From: JBAZZQ01 sp041658725
GTDB lineage: Bacteria; Planctomycetota; Phycisphaerae; JAAYCJ01
Direction of reading: 5' to 3'
Assembly: GCA_041658725.1 (NCBI GenBank)
Contig: JBAZZQ010000075.1
Span: forward strand, 1 to 16,572
Length of the DNA: 16,572 nt
Shown: one piece after another, positions 1 through 8,645 of the stretch
How positions within the stretch are numbered: the stretch's first letter is position 1
Layout of the letters: every line of letters starts with the position of its first letter
The notes under the pieces: model-generated
Databases searched by the model: none
The model's input: only the letters and a program-made list of their open reading frames with translations
Told to the model about the DNA's origin: nothing
Program-made: the position numbers and the translations under genes

Positions 1-23
1 TGTCAGGACTCTTAATTTACTTA

Positions 24-37
24 ACCCCGACAGGGGT
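24..37. other. Short perfect hairpin upstream of the symporter promoter
   Basis: A five-base-pair hairpin, ACCCC-GACA-GGGGT, ends about 44 bases before the -35 element. It has no T-run directly after it, so it is a poor terminator. It could be an operator half or the remains of an upstream gene's end. Little more can be said. Confidence 0.25.
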
Positions 38-80
38 ATACGATGTTCCTTTACTTTTCCAACAAAGTTTCACTGAAAGG

Positions 81-108
81 TTGACTCCCATTTAAAAGCT
101 GGTACAAT
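81..108 (+). promoter_or_regulatory. Sigma70-type promoter of the DUF485/symporter operon
   Basis: TTGACT at 81-86 and TACAAT at 103-108 are separated by 16 bases, close to the sigma70 consensus. The predicted transcript would start near base 115. This places the upstream in-frame ATG at 113 at or before the transcript start and favours the ATG at 137 as the true start. Confidence 0.7.
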
Positions 109-136
109 TCCCATGCTTTTTTTAAGGAGAAACGTT

Positions 137-442
137 ATGGATCACGGACCAGCGAGTGATTGGAGCAAGGACAAGGCATCTCACTTCAAAACCCACATAG
201 GTCTCTGGATGTTCCTGTTGTATGCGATCATCTATGGAGGCTTTATCATCATCAACACGTTTTATCCCCAGGTGATGGGCAGTGATATCGGCGGACTGAA
301 CCTGGCAATTGTTTACGGAGTTGGCCTGATTGTGTTCGCCCTAATGCTGGCGTTTGTGTACAACGCGATCTGCACGGCGGCGGAAGAAGAAATCAACGGT
401 CCGGAGATGTACGGCTCAGAGACGGAAAAGGAGACAAACTGA
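137..442 (+). CDS. DUF485 family small membrane protein (symporter partner)
   Basis: A 101-residue inner-membrane protein of the DUF485 family (YjcH-like), which is routinely encoded just before ActP-type acetate symporters. Two hydrophobic segments are visible, at about residues 20-40 and 55-78. A charged N-terminus precedes them, and the tail is acidic and rich in Glu. I start it at ATG 137 because AAGGAG at 124-129 lies seven bases upstream, whereas the in-frame ATG at 113 has no ribosome site and falls at the predicted transcript start. Its TGA stop overlaps the next gene's ATG by one base, indicating translational coupling. The exact biochemical role of DUF485 proteins is not established; a role in assembly or regulation of the symporter is inferred from their constant pairing. 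Confidence 0.85.
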   Translation: MDHGPASDWSKDKASHFKTHIGLWMFLLYAIIYGGFIIINTFYPQVMGSDIGGLNLAIVYGVGLIVFALMLAFVYNAICTAAEEEINGPEMYGSETEKETN

Positions 443-2412
443 TGTACGAAACTTCACCCTGGGCAATCGTCGTATTTATCGGTTTTGTGTCGTTCGTATT
501 GTGGATGTCCTATTACTTTGCCCGGCGAACCCGCGGAACCAAAGGATATTTTGTCGCCGGAGGTCATATCCACTGGGCCGTTAATGGGATCGCCTTCGCG
601 GGTGACTACCTGTCCGCGGCTTCGTTCCTGGGAATCTGCGGAATGATTGCCACCAGCGGATACGATGGATTTCTATATTCCGTCGGTTATCTCGCCGGGT
701 GGATCGTGGCCTTGTTCGTGGTGGCGGAGCCTATGAAGCGGATGGGTAAATTTACTTTTACCGACGCATTGGACTCCAAATTCAATTCCAAGGGAATCCA
801 GCTCATGGCGGCCATCAGCACGCTGGTAGTTTCCGTCTTTTATTTGATTCCCCAGATGGTAGGTGCGGGCACCCTGGTCACTCCGCTGCTGGGGCTTCCC
901 CACTGGCTGGGCGTCGTCATGCTGGGGACCATTGTGATTATCATCGTGGCGACGGCAGGAATGACCTCGACCACCTATGTTCAGTTCATGAAGGGTGGTT
1001 TGCTGATTATTTTCTCCCTGACTCTTGTGATTGTAACGCTTTACAAAGGGTTGTCCACCAATCCCAACAACACGCATGGAACGCTGCACCATCAGTTTAC
1101 CTCATTGCCGGTAAAAGTGGATTCCACGGGCAATCTCCATCTCCAGGGTTTGGGGTACAAAATCATCGGCACGGAAAAGACGGATAAAGGGCTGATGTTT
1201 GCCAAACTGGATAACGGCTCTGCCCAAAGTTGGTGGTATCTGACGAAAACGCCGGACGGCCAAAACACCCTCACGGAGACCTATTGGGTAACCAATTTGG
1301 CGAAACCGGTGACCGATCAAGCGGGCAATGCGGTGAGCATTCTCTACAATGGAATCCCGATCACGGAAACCAAGCCCCTTCAGGCCGGGCATATCCAGCG
1401 GCTGGTCTACAATGGAACCGTAACGAAGGAAGCCCCCAACCTGGGTCTGATCGAGTATTTGACGTCCATCAAGGAAAGCACCATCATCCGCTTCCTCAAA
1501 GCCACGTTCAAGGACGGCGCAAATAAAGTTACAGCTTATTACCAGAAACCGACCCCAGGAAGGGAAATCCTTTCAACGGGCCTGTACTTCAAAGTGGATG
1601 CAAAGAAGGGGGCTACGTGGGTCGATAAGCTCAATTTTGCCTCCTTGATGCTCGCCCTGTTCTTTGGGACGGCTGCCCTGCCGCACATCCTGATTCGGTA
1701 CTACACCGTTCCCACTCCTGCCGCGGCCCGTAAGAGCACCATCGTGGCCATTGCCGCCATCGGATTCTTTTATATCCTGACTCTGTTCATGGGCCTCGGG
1801 GCCATGGTCAACGGGGTCGTCGATCTGACTGATAACAATATGTCCGCGCCCTTATTGGCGAAAAGTTTCGGAATTACTCTGTTTGCCATCATTTCGGCCC
1901 TCGCGTTCGCAACCGTGCTGGGCACGGTAAGCGGATTGATCATGGCCGCGTCAGGGGCCGTTGCCCATGACTTGCTCGACCGGTTCTTCAATCTCAAACT
2001 GACTGACCGGCGAAAGGTCTTGGCTGCAAAGATCACCGCGATAGTCGTGGGGTGCCTTGCTATGCTGCTCGGGGTAATGTTTAAGGGCATGAACGTTTCT
2101 TACCTGGTCGGATGGGCATTTGCCGTCGCCGCCTCCGCCAACCTTCCTGCTATCTCGATGATCCTCTTCTGGAAAAAGACAACGAAGCAAGGCGTTATGG
2201 TATCGATGCTGGTCGGAATCGTTTCGGCCGTGGGACTGATCCTGTTGTCCCCCGATATGTTCGAGCGTTACGGTTGGGCCAAGAGCGCAGCCCCCTGTGC
2301 CCTCAATAACCCTGGGATCATCTCCATTCCTCTGAGTTTCATCACCCTTGTAGTGGTTTCGTTACTGACGCAGCCGCTGCGAACCCATAATGTCGATCAC
2401 CATCACAAATGA
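442..2412 (+). CDS. ActP-like cation/acetate symporter (SSS family)
   Basis: A 656-residue sodium:solute symporter that probably imports acetate or another short monocarboxylate with Na+. The N-terminal half carries the family's FAGDYLSAASFLG segment (about residues 52-64), and the second half has LPHILIRYYTV, matching the LPHILMRFFTV region of ActP. About 13 hydrophobic segments are visible. AAGGAG at 428-433 supports ATG 442, and the gene overlaps the DUF485 gene by one base. It is longer than E. coli ActP (549 aa) because residues about 203-393 form a hydrophilic stretch with no membrane span, where ActP has a loop of roughly 40 residues. The substrate is inferred from family and from the DUF485 pairing; related monocarboxylates such as propionate or pyruvate are possible. 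Confidence 0.85.
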   Translation: MYETSPWAIVVFIGFVSFVLWMSYYFARRTRGTKGYFVAGGHIHWAVNGIAFAGDYLSAASFLGICGMIATSGYDGFLYSVGYLAGWIVALFVVAEPMKRMGKFTFTDALDSKFNSKGIQLMAAISTLVVSVFYLIPQMVGAGTLVTPLLGLPHWLGVVMLGTIVIIIVATAGMTSTTYVQFMKGGLLIIFSLTLVIVTLYKGLSTNPNNTHGTLHHQFTSLPVKVDSTGNLHLQGLGYKIIGTEKTDKGLMFAKLDNGSAQSWWYLTKTPDGQNTLTETYWVTNLAKPVTDQAGNAVSILYNGIPITETKPLQAGHIQRLVYNGTVTKEAPNLGLIEYLTSIKESTIIRFLKATFKDGANKVTAYYQKPTPGREILSTGLYFKVDAKKGATWVDKLNFASLMLALFFGTAALPHILIRYYTVPTPAAARKSTIVAIAAIGFFYILTLFMGLGAMVNGVVDLTDNNMSAPLLAKSFGITLFAIISALAFATVLGTVSGLIMAASGAVAHDLLDRFFNLKLTDRRKVLAAKITAIVVGCLAMLLGVMFKGMNVSYLVGWAFAVAASANLPAISMILFWKKTTKQGVMVSMLVGIVSAVGLILLSPDMFERYGWAKSAAPCALNNPGIISIPLSFITLVVVSLLTQPLRTHNVDHHHK

Positions 2413-2437
2413 TCGGACGGATGAACCAGAACAGGAA

Positions 2438-3697
2438 CTAATTAATAGTCGTTTTTGTTTTTAATTGTTCCCGAACCAGTTGTTCCATCAGCTCGGATTT
2501 CGGCCAGCCGTCAAAACGCTTGCCGTTGATAAAAATGGTCGGAAGTATTTGTGGAATTTGAAGAACCGACATGGAAGCGGCGTCCTTTTGAATTTTTGTT
2601 TTGATCCTGGGATCCTTTAAGGCGGTGAGAAAGCTTTTTTCAGAGATTCCGATTTCCCGAGCCAATTGCAGATAAGGGGCATCGTCGAGGTTATCATGAT
2701 TTTTGATTAGTAGATCGTTGTATTTCCAAAAGGCCTGATCGCCTCCGGTCAGAAACGCTGCCTCGGAGGCTTGGGCGGCTGGACAGGCGAAAGGATGTAT
2801 ATCGGTTTTGACTGCTGGATTGCACTGATAACTTAACGGATAATGTCGCACAACAATACAAAGATTATTTTGTTTGCCGGCATTCATACGGTCATAAAGC
2901 TCACGGAGAATCTTCCAGGCCTTCTGGCAGTGGTTACATTGGTAATCCTTGTAGGCGATGATCGTAACCCCAGCGGAGCGGTCTCCCAGAACATGATCGT
3001 CTGATTGAATGGGCAAAATCATGACCTTCTGGGCCATGTAAAGACTTCGTTGGTAAAAATCGCTTAAACGAATCTTTTCATATTCCGCGACCATCGTTTG
3101 AGTGGAGGTCCGAAAAACAAGCACCATCGCCCATCCGAGCAGGGCCAGTACGATAAACAGGGCCAGACCGGCTCGGCTGAGTTTATGTTCAAAATCGCTT
3201 ATATCCAAAAATCCCCCGGTCCGGACGAACGCGATGATGGCGGTAACGATCATCGCCGCGTTGGTCAGATGAACCAGCAGGCACCATCGACACTGTCCGG
3301 GAAGGACAAAAAAGAGGATAAAGAGAAGCGAACACGACGTCAATACCCCGCCGGCCATGACCAGGGCAAAAAGGAAATTTAAAGTCTTTTGCCGGAAAAT
3401 TACAATCCACAAAAACACAAAGGCAAAATAAACCACTCCGAAAACGGGCATGGGGATTCCGCCGGGTTTGCCGAATCGGCTGGCAAAAACGCCGCTGCAT
3501 CCATAGTTCAGAGCGTCGTGAGTTCCGCAAAACCATTCATTGGTCAGAATACTGCTAGTCTTGGTTACATCATAGCCGGTCAGCAGATGCCAGCAGACCG
3601 CGAATCCGATCAGAGCCAATCCGCCCAGTAAAACCCCATACCCCCAATGCATCAGCGAGGGTTTGTATTGCGTTGTGATTTGTGTATCCGACGTCAT
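2438..3697 (-). CDS. VKOR-DsbA fusion, disulfide bond formation protein
   Basis: A 419-residue fusion of a vitamin K epoxide reductase (VKOR) membrane domain and a DsbA-like thioredoxin domain. It should oxidise cysteines of exported proteins and pass the electrons to quinone. Residues about 18-200 hold five hydrophobic segments, loop cysteines C57 and C67, and the quinone-proximal CRWC pair (C136, C139). The C-terminal domain has the CNHC active site (C254, C257), a cis-proline at P386 in ILPTIF, and a further cysteine pair, C292 and C305. The arrangement replaces separate DsbB and DsbA proteins. It converges with the symporter gene, 25 bases apart, and has 198 bases of non-coding sequence upstream, so it is probably transcribed alone. 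AGGGG lies about six bases before the ATG. Confidence 0.88.
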   Translation of the reverse strand: MTSDTQITTQYKPSLMHWGYGVLLGGLALIGFAVCWHLLTGYDVTKTSSILTNEWFCGTHDALNYGCSGVFASRFGKPGGIPMPVFGVVYFAFVFLWIVIFRQKTLNFLFALVMAGGVLTSCSLLFILFFVLPGQCRWCLLVHLTNAAMIVTAIIAFVRTGGFLDISDFEHKLSRAGLALFIVLALLGWAMVLVFRTSTQTMVAEYEKIRLSDFYQRSLYMAQKVMILPIQSDDHVLGDRSAGVTIIAYKDYQCNHCQKAWKILRELYDRMNAGKQNNLCIVVRHYPLSYQCNPAVKTDIHPFACPAAQASEAAFLTGGDQAFWKYNDLLIKNHDNLDDAPYLQLAREIGISEKSFLTALKDPRIKTKIQKDAASMSVLQIPQILPTIFINGKRFDGWPKSELMEQLVREQLKTKTTIN

Positions 3698-3895
3698 GGC
3701 GACCCCTACAATTAAGGGAACAAAATTGATTTTATGATACTCAGGAATTTTATACGCTAACCTTAAAAATTAAAAATAAAAAGTTCCTCAATTTGTAATC
3801 CATCAGTTTTTCATGGGATGGTCGGGGAATGGGCATTGTGGCATGGAAGCCCAAAGTTGAAGCATGCGATTATGAGAATTGAGGCGTCCAGCGGC

Positions 3896-4948
3896 TCAGG
3901 AACTGTCCGGCTTGAACAAAAGTTGATAGGCTTCCACATGACGATGGGCGACTTCGGTGGTGCGATACATGTCCAGATTGCCGTAATCGATTCGGGCGCG
4001 GGGTGTGGTTAAGAGCGTTTCAAGCAGTGATAGCAATTCTTCAGGGCGGGTTAAATTAACCAGTTCGATTTTCCCGTGGCGTTGTAAAAGTTCCCGGTTG
4101 GTGGGGATGTTTGAGGCGATCACGGGCAGGCCCAGGGCCATGGCTTCGATGACGGGTCGCCCGAACCCTTCATAGAGCGACGGCATGATCAGGGCGTGGG
4201 ATTTGTTGTACATTTTTACCAGTTCGTCGTCAGGCATGTAATTGTAATAGACCACATTTTTCGATTGGCCAATGGCCTGATTAATTTCATCAAACCCGAA
4301 TCCGGGCTTGCCGATAAGGACCAATTTGGCGTTTTTAAAATTTTCACTGAAACGGCTGAAAGTTCGGATCAGCATTTCCAAATTTTTTCGTTTTTCCAAT
4401 ACGCCGACATAGAGAAAATGTTCTTTGGCGACGTCGGTTTTGACGGCGGTAAAAAACAAATCGCGAATGTCCTGGAAAACCACTTTTACCTTATCGTCGG
4501 TTAAAGTTTTAAAGCGGTCGAGGAGTTCGATTTTGACCGCCTCAGACGGGGTCAGGATAAGATCGGCATATTTCACCGCGCAGGCGACGGCAAAGCGGCA
4601 ATAGTAACGGTAGCTGGCCGGCAGCGTCTGAGGATAAAGGTAGGACGTCAGGTCATGAATTGTCGAAACGACGGGAACTCGATGTCGGCAGGGCGGGACG
4701 TAAAAATTTGTATAATGAATTAAATCGACATCTTTTCGCAGGCAGTTTCCAAAGGACGCTGCGAGATAGACTATTCGTTTGATTGGTGTTGGCATCGAAC
4801 AAAAGAGGTCTGAATATTTTTTCCTTTTAACCTGAATCCCCAGGCCGGGAAGCTCTCTCATGAGATTCAGCGTGTACCAGCCGATCCCGGTCGGTTTCTC
4901 CCGGGCCAGCATTAAGCCGTCGTCGATGAATACTTTGATATCCCGCAT
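3896..4948 (-). CDS. Glycosyltransferase, GT4-like (group 1)
   Basis: A GT-B fold glycosyltransferase of about 350 residues, likely adding a sugar from a nucleotide-sugar donor to a growing surface glycan at the cytoplasmic face. The N-terminal acceptor domain contains STIHDL near residue 92. The C-terminal donor domain contains HFLYVGVLEKRKN near residue 178 and the diagnostic EGFGRPVIEAMALGLPVIAS motif, with the paired glutamates seven residues apart (EX7E). I start at the ATG at 4948 (MRDIKVFID). An in-frame ATG at 4966 would add six residues without family-like sequence; neither has a strong ribosome site, so the start is uncertain. It is the last gene of the minus-strand glycan cluster. 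The donor and acceptor sugars cannot be read from the sequence. Confidence 0.85.
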   Translation of the reverse strand: MRDIKVFIDDGLMLAREKPTGIGWYTLNLMRELPGLGIQVKRKKYSDLFCSMPTPIKRIVYLAASFGNCLRKDVDLIHYTNFYVPPCRHRVPVVSTIHDLTSYLYPQTLPASYRYYCRFAVACAVKYADLILTPSEAVKIELLDRFKTLTDDKVKVVFQDIRDLFFTAVKTDVAKEHFLYVGVLEKRKNLEMLIRTFSRFSENFKNAKLVLIGKPGFGFDEINQAIGQSKNVVYYNYMPDDELVKMYNKSHALIMPSLYEGFGRPVIEAMALGLPVIASNIPTNRELLQRHGKIELVNLTRPEELLSLLETLLTTPRARIDYGNLDMYRTTEVAHRHVEAYQLLFKPDSS

Positions 4949-5001
4949 AAAGGCCGTGCCCACCATTTTTTTTATTCCAAGAAGAAACGCAAAAAGAATC
5001 C

Positions 5002-5094
5002 GTCATTGCGAGGAGCGCAGCGACGAAGCAATCCCGATTTGCCGCCAATACCGATGGAACGAGATTGCTTCGTCGCTGCGCTCCTCGCAATGAC
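5002..5094. repeat. Perfect 32-bp inverted repeat (dispersed palindromic element)
   Basis: The arms 5002-5033 and 5063-5094 are exact reverse complements with a 29-base spacer. The arm begins GTCATTGCGAGGAGCGCAGC. I recognise this as the GTCATTGCGAGGAGCG...GACGAAGCAATC type of dispersed palindrome, present in many copies in diverse bacterial genomes. It lies between two co-directional glycosyltransferase genes, 12 bases after the upstream stop codon. As RNA it would form a very stable hairpin, but no T-run follows on the minus strand, so it may affect mRNA stability or dampen downstream expression rather than terminate. Confidence 0.9.
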
Positions 5095-5105
5095 AATTAT
5101 ATGAG

Positions 5106-6257
5106 TCATTTTTCGTTTCTACTTAGCAACTGTAAAACCTGCCGCACCCGTTGCTGCCATTCGTTTCCTTTGGCGTATTCGATATATTTTGAACCGCTTG
5201 TTTCTTGCAAGGCTTGAGTGATGCCCGAAACAAATTCGGCTTCGTCATTGGCCAGAAAGGCCGGGCTGTTCATTTCGCGGATCTCCTGCCAGGAGGTGCT
5301 GACGACCGGTAATCCGCAGGCCATGTATTCGTAGAGCTTGATCGGATTAACGTACTCGACCAGTTCGTTTCTTACAAATGGGATAATCCCCACCTGGCTG
5401 TGGGTTAGGAATTGCGGTACGCGCTGGTATGGTTTTGGTCCCAGGATAAACACGTTTTTGACGCCTTCAAGGTGCGATATGTTCGTTCTGGCTAAGCCGA
5501 TCAGGATGAAATTGCAGGCAGGGAGTTTTTGTGCCGCATGGTAAAGCATCTCGACATCGAACCACTTATCAATCGCCCCCACGTAAACGATTCGCGGTTC
5601 GGGGATATCGCGGAATTCCTCCGGAAAACTTTTATCCGCGTTTTGGAAAAATTCAAAATCCACTCCGTTGGGAACCAGCGTCATTTTAGATTCATCCACC
5701 TGCCCCGCGAACTGAGATTTTAAATTCCGAGCGGTATAAATCACCCGGTCCACGCGTTGGGCGAGTTCCAGTTCTTTATCAATCAGGGCCGGCCAGCAGT
5801 TGGGAAACCCTTTTAGATTGTCCGCGATTCTTAAAATTGATTTATCATATTTGATTTTATCGAGAAGAAACCCGAAGGCTGGATTATCGAACCAGAGAAT
5901 TTTTACGTGGTCGAATCCTTTTTCTTTTAAAAGATTCATAAAATTCGGGCAGGTAAAGTTTTGCCAGTGATTCATGCAAAATTTGCTTCGCAGCAGGGGG
6001 GCATGGCTGGGGGTAAATGACGACATGGGCACGTATGACCAGATACCGTCATCATCGATACCCCGGCTTTGCCAGATTTTATAGCGGTCGGCTCGTTCTT
6101 TGTTTTTGGCAAAAAGCAGATGCCAGGGGGACAGCGGTTTGGAAACGAAGGCGACTTCGTAACCGAGCTTCTTAAATCCATACGCGTAGTGGTGGCTGCC
6201 GACCCGAAAAGGGCAGGTGTAGTAGTTCATCGCGCAAATTAATACTTTTTCGCTCAT
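5106..6257 (-). CDS. Glycosyltransferase, GT-B fold, TuaH-like
   Basis: A 383-residue glycosyltransferase, probably cytoplasmic or membrane-associated, for surface polysaccharide synthesis. The N-terminal half includes GSHHYAYGFKKLGYEV (about residues 20-35). The C-terminal half shows PRIVYVGAIDKWFD (about 220-233), a donor-site segment, and NPIKLYEYMACGLPVVST (about 310-327). The last is typical of TuaH-like and related group 1 transferases. Its ATG overlaps the flippase stop by four bases (ATGA), so the two are translationally coupled. The next gene downstream, a second glycosyltransferase, is separated by the 32-bp palindrome. Substrate is unknown. Confidence 0.85.
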   Translation of the reverse strand: MSEKVLICAMNYYTCPFRVGSHHYAYGFKKLGYEVAFVSKPLSPWHLLFAKNKERADRYKIWQSRGIDDDGIWSYVPMSSFTPSHAPLLRSKFCMNHWQNFTCPNFMNLLKEKGFDHVKILWFDNPAFGFLLDKIKYDKSILRIADNLKGFPNCWPALIDKELELAQRVDRVIYTARNLKSQFAGQVDESKMTLVPNGVDFEFFQNADKSFPEEFRDIPEPRIVYVGAIDKWFDVEMLYHAAQKLPACNFILIGLARTNISHLEGVKNVFILGPKPYQRVPQFLTHSQVGIIPFVRNELVEYVNPIKLYEYMACGLPVVSTSWQEIREMNSPAFLANDEAEFVSGITQALQETSGSKYIEYAKGNEWQQRVRQVLQLLSRNEK

Positions 6258-7729
6258 GCCTGTTTTAATCTAAAAAATCTTGCCAGTAAATTTTTCTCTT
6301 CTTCAGTCAGCCAGCGTGTGCCGAACACCATACTAACATATCCAGCCAGATAAATAACGGTCGCGGTCAGAATTTTTGTCGTATCCGGCAAGTTCGTCCA
6401 CAGTATCGGAAGAACTGGGATTCCCGCGACGGCGGAGAGTAACAGCAATCGGGCTAAATGTCCCCAGGGTAGGATTTTTGAAATGGAAACCCCGCTTACT
6501 TTTTTGATCGCGTATAATAAATACCATGCGGACAGATATTGACTGATCACCGAGGCTGCCGCCGGTGATAAAAATCCAGCCATTCCCTTACCGGCCAATT
6601 TTACCAGACCGATTCCCAACACGGCGTTTATCGTCAGCGATAAAATCGCTCCGATCATGATCGGCGAGGTGTATGACAAAGCCCGTAACAGCGAGGCAAA
6701 AATAACTACCCTTAACGGTAAAACGAAAAGATAAACGATAAATGGATAGGTGCTTTGGCTATATCGGAATGAGAACATGAGCACGATCAATTGCGGGGCG
6801 AGAAGTAGCGCGAGCACAAAGGTGGGAAACATCGCCAGTGCGCAGACCCTGCTGCTTCGCTGCCACAGGCTTACCGCGTCCATCAATTTGTTGGCGCTCG
6901 CGGATTTGACCATTTCCGGTAAAATCGCCGCCGCCAGTCCGCCGGTTAAAACGCCCACCAGTGGTAATTCGGCGGCTCCGTTGGAAAAAATCGCGTATTG
7001 CTCGGGTGAAAAAAAGATCGAAATGATCCATTTATCCAGTTGCCGGCCCAGCAACCCCACCGCCAGGGCGCCCGCGAGCGGAATCGAATATTCCAATTGT
7101 TCCCAAAGAAGCGTTTTGCTGAACCAGACTTTATGTATCCGCAAAATCAATACGATCATCACCAGGCCGACGCCCGCGGTGGCAAAGGCCGCGATGACCA
7201 TCACTTTGATCACATCCGGCAGCGGATATTTGGCCGCCACCGGCCAGACGATGCTGAAAATTCTGACAATCGCAAAAATAAACCCGAAGACGGCGGAATA
7301 TCCCACTTTTCCCACGCTGATCAGGGCGGGGCTGACCAATTGCGAAATCATATCGGCCAGAGGATAAAAACTCATCACTTTAAGAACATTCGTCAACTCG
7401 CTATTGTTCATCCATCGGCTGAGCAGTGGGGCGCTGAAGTACATGAAACACCCCGCTGCCGCCGCGAGGGTCAATGTCAGGATAAGCGTCTGACTCATCA
7501 CCAACGGCTGGTCCTTGTCTTTCGATTTTGGGATGAAAAAATACAGGCTTTGCGGCAGGCTGAGGGATAGGATGGTGGAAAAAAGCGTATAAACCATAAA
7601 CGCCTGGCTGAACGTGCCGTATTGGGCCTTGCTTAAAAGGCGGGAAAGAACAATCCCCATCGCCAGCGTCGTGATGGACCGGAAAAACTCGGTAAAGATA
7701 ATTGTGGCGCTTCTGCCGGCGAGTTTCAC
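6254..7729 (-). CDS. Oligosaccharide flippase (Wzx-like, MOP superfamily)
   Basis: A 491-residue polytopic inner-membrane protein of the polysaccharide exporter type, expected to flip a lipid-linked oligosaccharide from the cytoplasmic to the periplasmic leaflet. Twelve to fourteen hydrophobic segments alternate with short basic loops along the whole length. The N-terminal SATIIFTEFFRSITTLAMGI and the following segment ending YFFIPKS are typical of Wzx-like flippases. The start is GTG at 7729, supported by GAGG seven bases upstream. The 3' end overlaps the next glycosyltransferase gene by four bases. Flanking methyltransferase and glycosyltransferase genes support a role in O-antigen, capsule or exopolysaccharide assembly. 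No Wzy-type polymerase gene is visible in the window. Confidence 0.85.
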   Translation of the reverse strand: MKLAGRSATIIFTEFFRSITTLAMGIVLSRLLSKAQYGTFSQAFMVYTLFSTILSLSLPQSLYFFIPKSKDKDQPLVMSQTLILTLTLAAAAGCFMYFSAPLLSRWMNNSELTNVLKVMSFYPLADMISQLVSPALISVGKVGYSAVFGFIFAIVRIFSIVWPVAAKYPLPDVIKVMVIAAFATAGVGLVMIVLILRIHKVWFSKTLLWEQLEYSIPLAGALAVGLLGRQLDKWIISIFFSPEQYAIFSNGAAELPLVGVLTGGLAAAILPEMVKSASANKLMDAVSLWQRSSRVCALAMFPTFVLALLLAPQLIVLMFSFRYSQSTYPFIVYLFVLPLRVVIFASLLRALSYTSPIMIGAILSLTINAVLGIGLVKLAGKGMAGFLSPAAASVISQYLSAWYLLYAIKKVSGVSISKILPWGHLARLLLLSAVAGIPVLPILWTNLPDTTKILTATVIYLAGYVSMVFGTRWLTEEEKNLLARFFRLKQA

Positions 7730-7769
7730 TGTGAGCCCTCAATATACACTCCCTTACGGTCGTGCCTCT

Positions 7770-8525
7770 TTACCGGCTGAACACAGCTCGAATGACCGGC
7801 TTGATCAAAATTTTTAAAGTGGATTTTATATATCGGTTCCATAGGAATATTGTATTCACCCGGCTGCGGGTTTTAAACACTCGTTGTAAAAACGAAGGCG
7901 CGACCGGATCGACTTTTCCGAATACCACGTGCCAGCTTTCCACTTTTACTATTTCCTGAATGTCGATATACCGGTAGTAACGTTTTTCAATCTGCCGGGC
8001 ATTGGTAAACCACCGGTAATGAGATTCGTATTCAAAATCCGGCAGGCTGGCGATCAGAAATGCGCCCGGTGGAAAATTTTTCAGTGCCGCAAAATCATCC
8101 GGGATATGCTCCAGGGTTTCCAGGCTGATCACGGTATTGTAATCACCCTGATAAGCCTCCGGATCGCAGGCGTTCGCCTGAATAAAATTGAAAGGCGCTC
8201 GGGTTCGGGCAATTTCAACCGCCTGGCTGGATAAATCGAAGCCTTTTACATAATTTCCAAACCCCAGAAAATTCAAGAAACCGGCAAACTGACCCGCCCC
8301 GCAGCCGACCTCCAGGACTTTCGCCTGCGGTATCTGCCGAAGGAGCCGATAAACCTGGCTCCATACCGCCAGGTACATCGAATCGCGAAAATCCCGGCGA
8401 TATTCCCCTTCGGTATCATACATCGTGTTATAAAACGCCTCGCCCTGGGCCGCGCCTTGTGATCCCAACTTCATCAGCCGGCGAAATGTATATTTTAATT
8501 TTTCCCAATCAGATCGTTGCGTCAA
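7770..8525 (-). CDS. Class I SAM-dependent methyltransferase
   Basis: A class I methyltransferase that probably modifies a sugar or lipid-linked glycan. It has the SAM-binding motif I, VLEVGCGAGQF, the acidic strand end VKGFDLS, and the later motif VISLETLEHIPDD. The open frame runs up into the tRNA-Cys region, but that part is antisense tRNA sequence and not protein. I choose TTG at 8525 (251 aa) because AAGGA lies seven bases before it and a promoter sits just upstream. An in-frame ATG at 8474 (234 aa) is the alternative but lacks a clear ribosome site. It is the first gene of the minus-strand glycan operon, 40 bases before the flippase. The methyl acceptor is unknown. Confidence 0.8.
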   Translation of the reverse strand: MTQRSDWEKLKYTFRRLMKLGSQGAAQGEAFYNTMYDTEGEYRRDFRDSMYLAVWSQVYRLLRQIPQAKVLEVGCGAGQFAGFLNFLGFGNYVKGFDLSSQAVEIARTRAPFNFIQANACDPEAYQGDYNTVISLETLEHIPDDFAALKNFPPGAFLIASLPDFEYESHYRWFTNARQIEKRYYRYIDIQEIVKVESWHVVFGKVDPVAPSFLQRVFKTRSRVNTIFLWNRYIKSTLKILIKPVIRAVFSR

Positions 8526-8552
8526 TGAGAAATCCTTCGTTAGATTGCAGGC

Positions 8553-8581
8553 AATATAACAATCTAGCCCCGAGTTTTCAA
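8553..8581 (-). promoter_or_regulatory. Predicted promoter of the glycan operon
   Basis: Read on the minus strand, TTGAAA (8581-8576) and TATATT (8558-8553) are separated by 17 bases. A transcript would start near 8546, just upstream of the AAGGA site and the TTG start of the methyltransferase. This rules out the longer reading frame that extends into the tRNA. Confidence 0.5.
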
Positions 8582-8600
8582 GGACGTGTTTATTTCGTGG

Positions 8601-8629
8601 TTGATTCCCGGTATCCCCTGCGGTTATAC
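8601..8629 (+). promoter_or_regulatory. Predicted promoter of tRNA-Cys
   Basis: TTGATT (8601-8606) and TTATAC (8624-8629) are separated by 17 bases. The predicted start near 8636 would give a 5' leader of about ten bases before the mature tRNA. Confidence 0.55.
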
Positions 8630-8645
8630 TTTTAAAGATGATACC

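Noticed and set aside
3786..3884. CCTCAATT/AATTGAGG inverted repeat between the VKOR-DsbA and glycosyltransferase genes.
   Set aside because: Eight-base arms 83 bases apart are expected by chance; no promoter or gene feature coincides.
6750..7570. Long plus-strand open frames opposite the flippase gene.
   Set aside because: They are antisense shadows of a well-supported membrane protein, without ribosome sites or recognisable domains.
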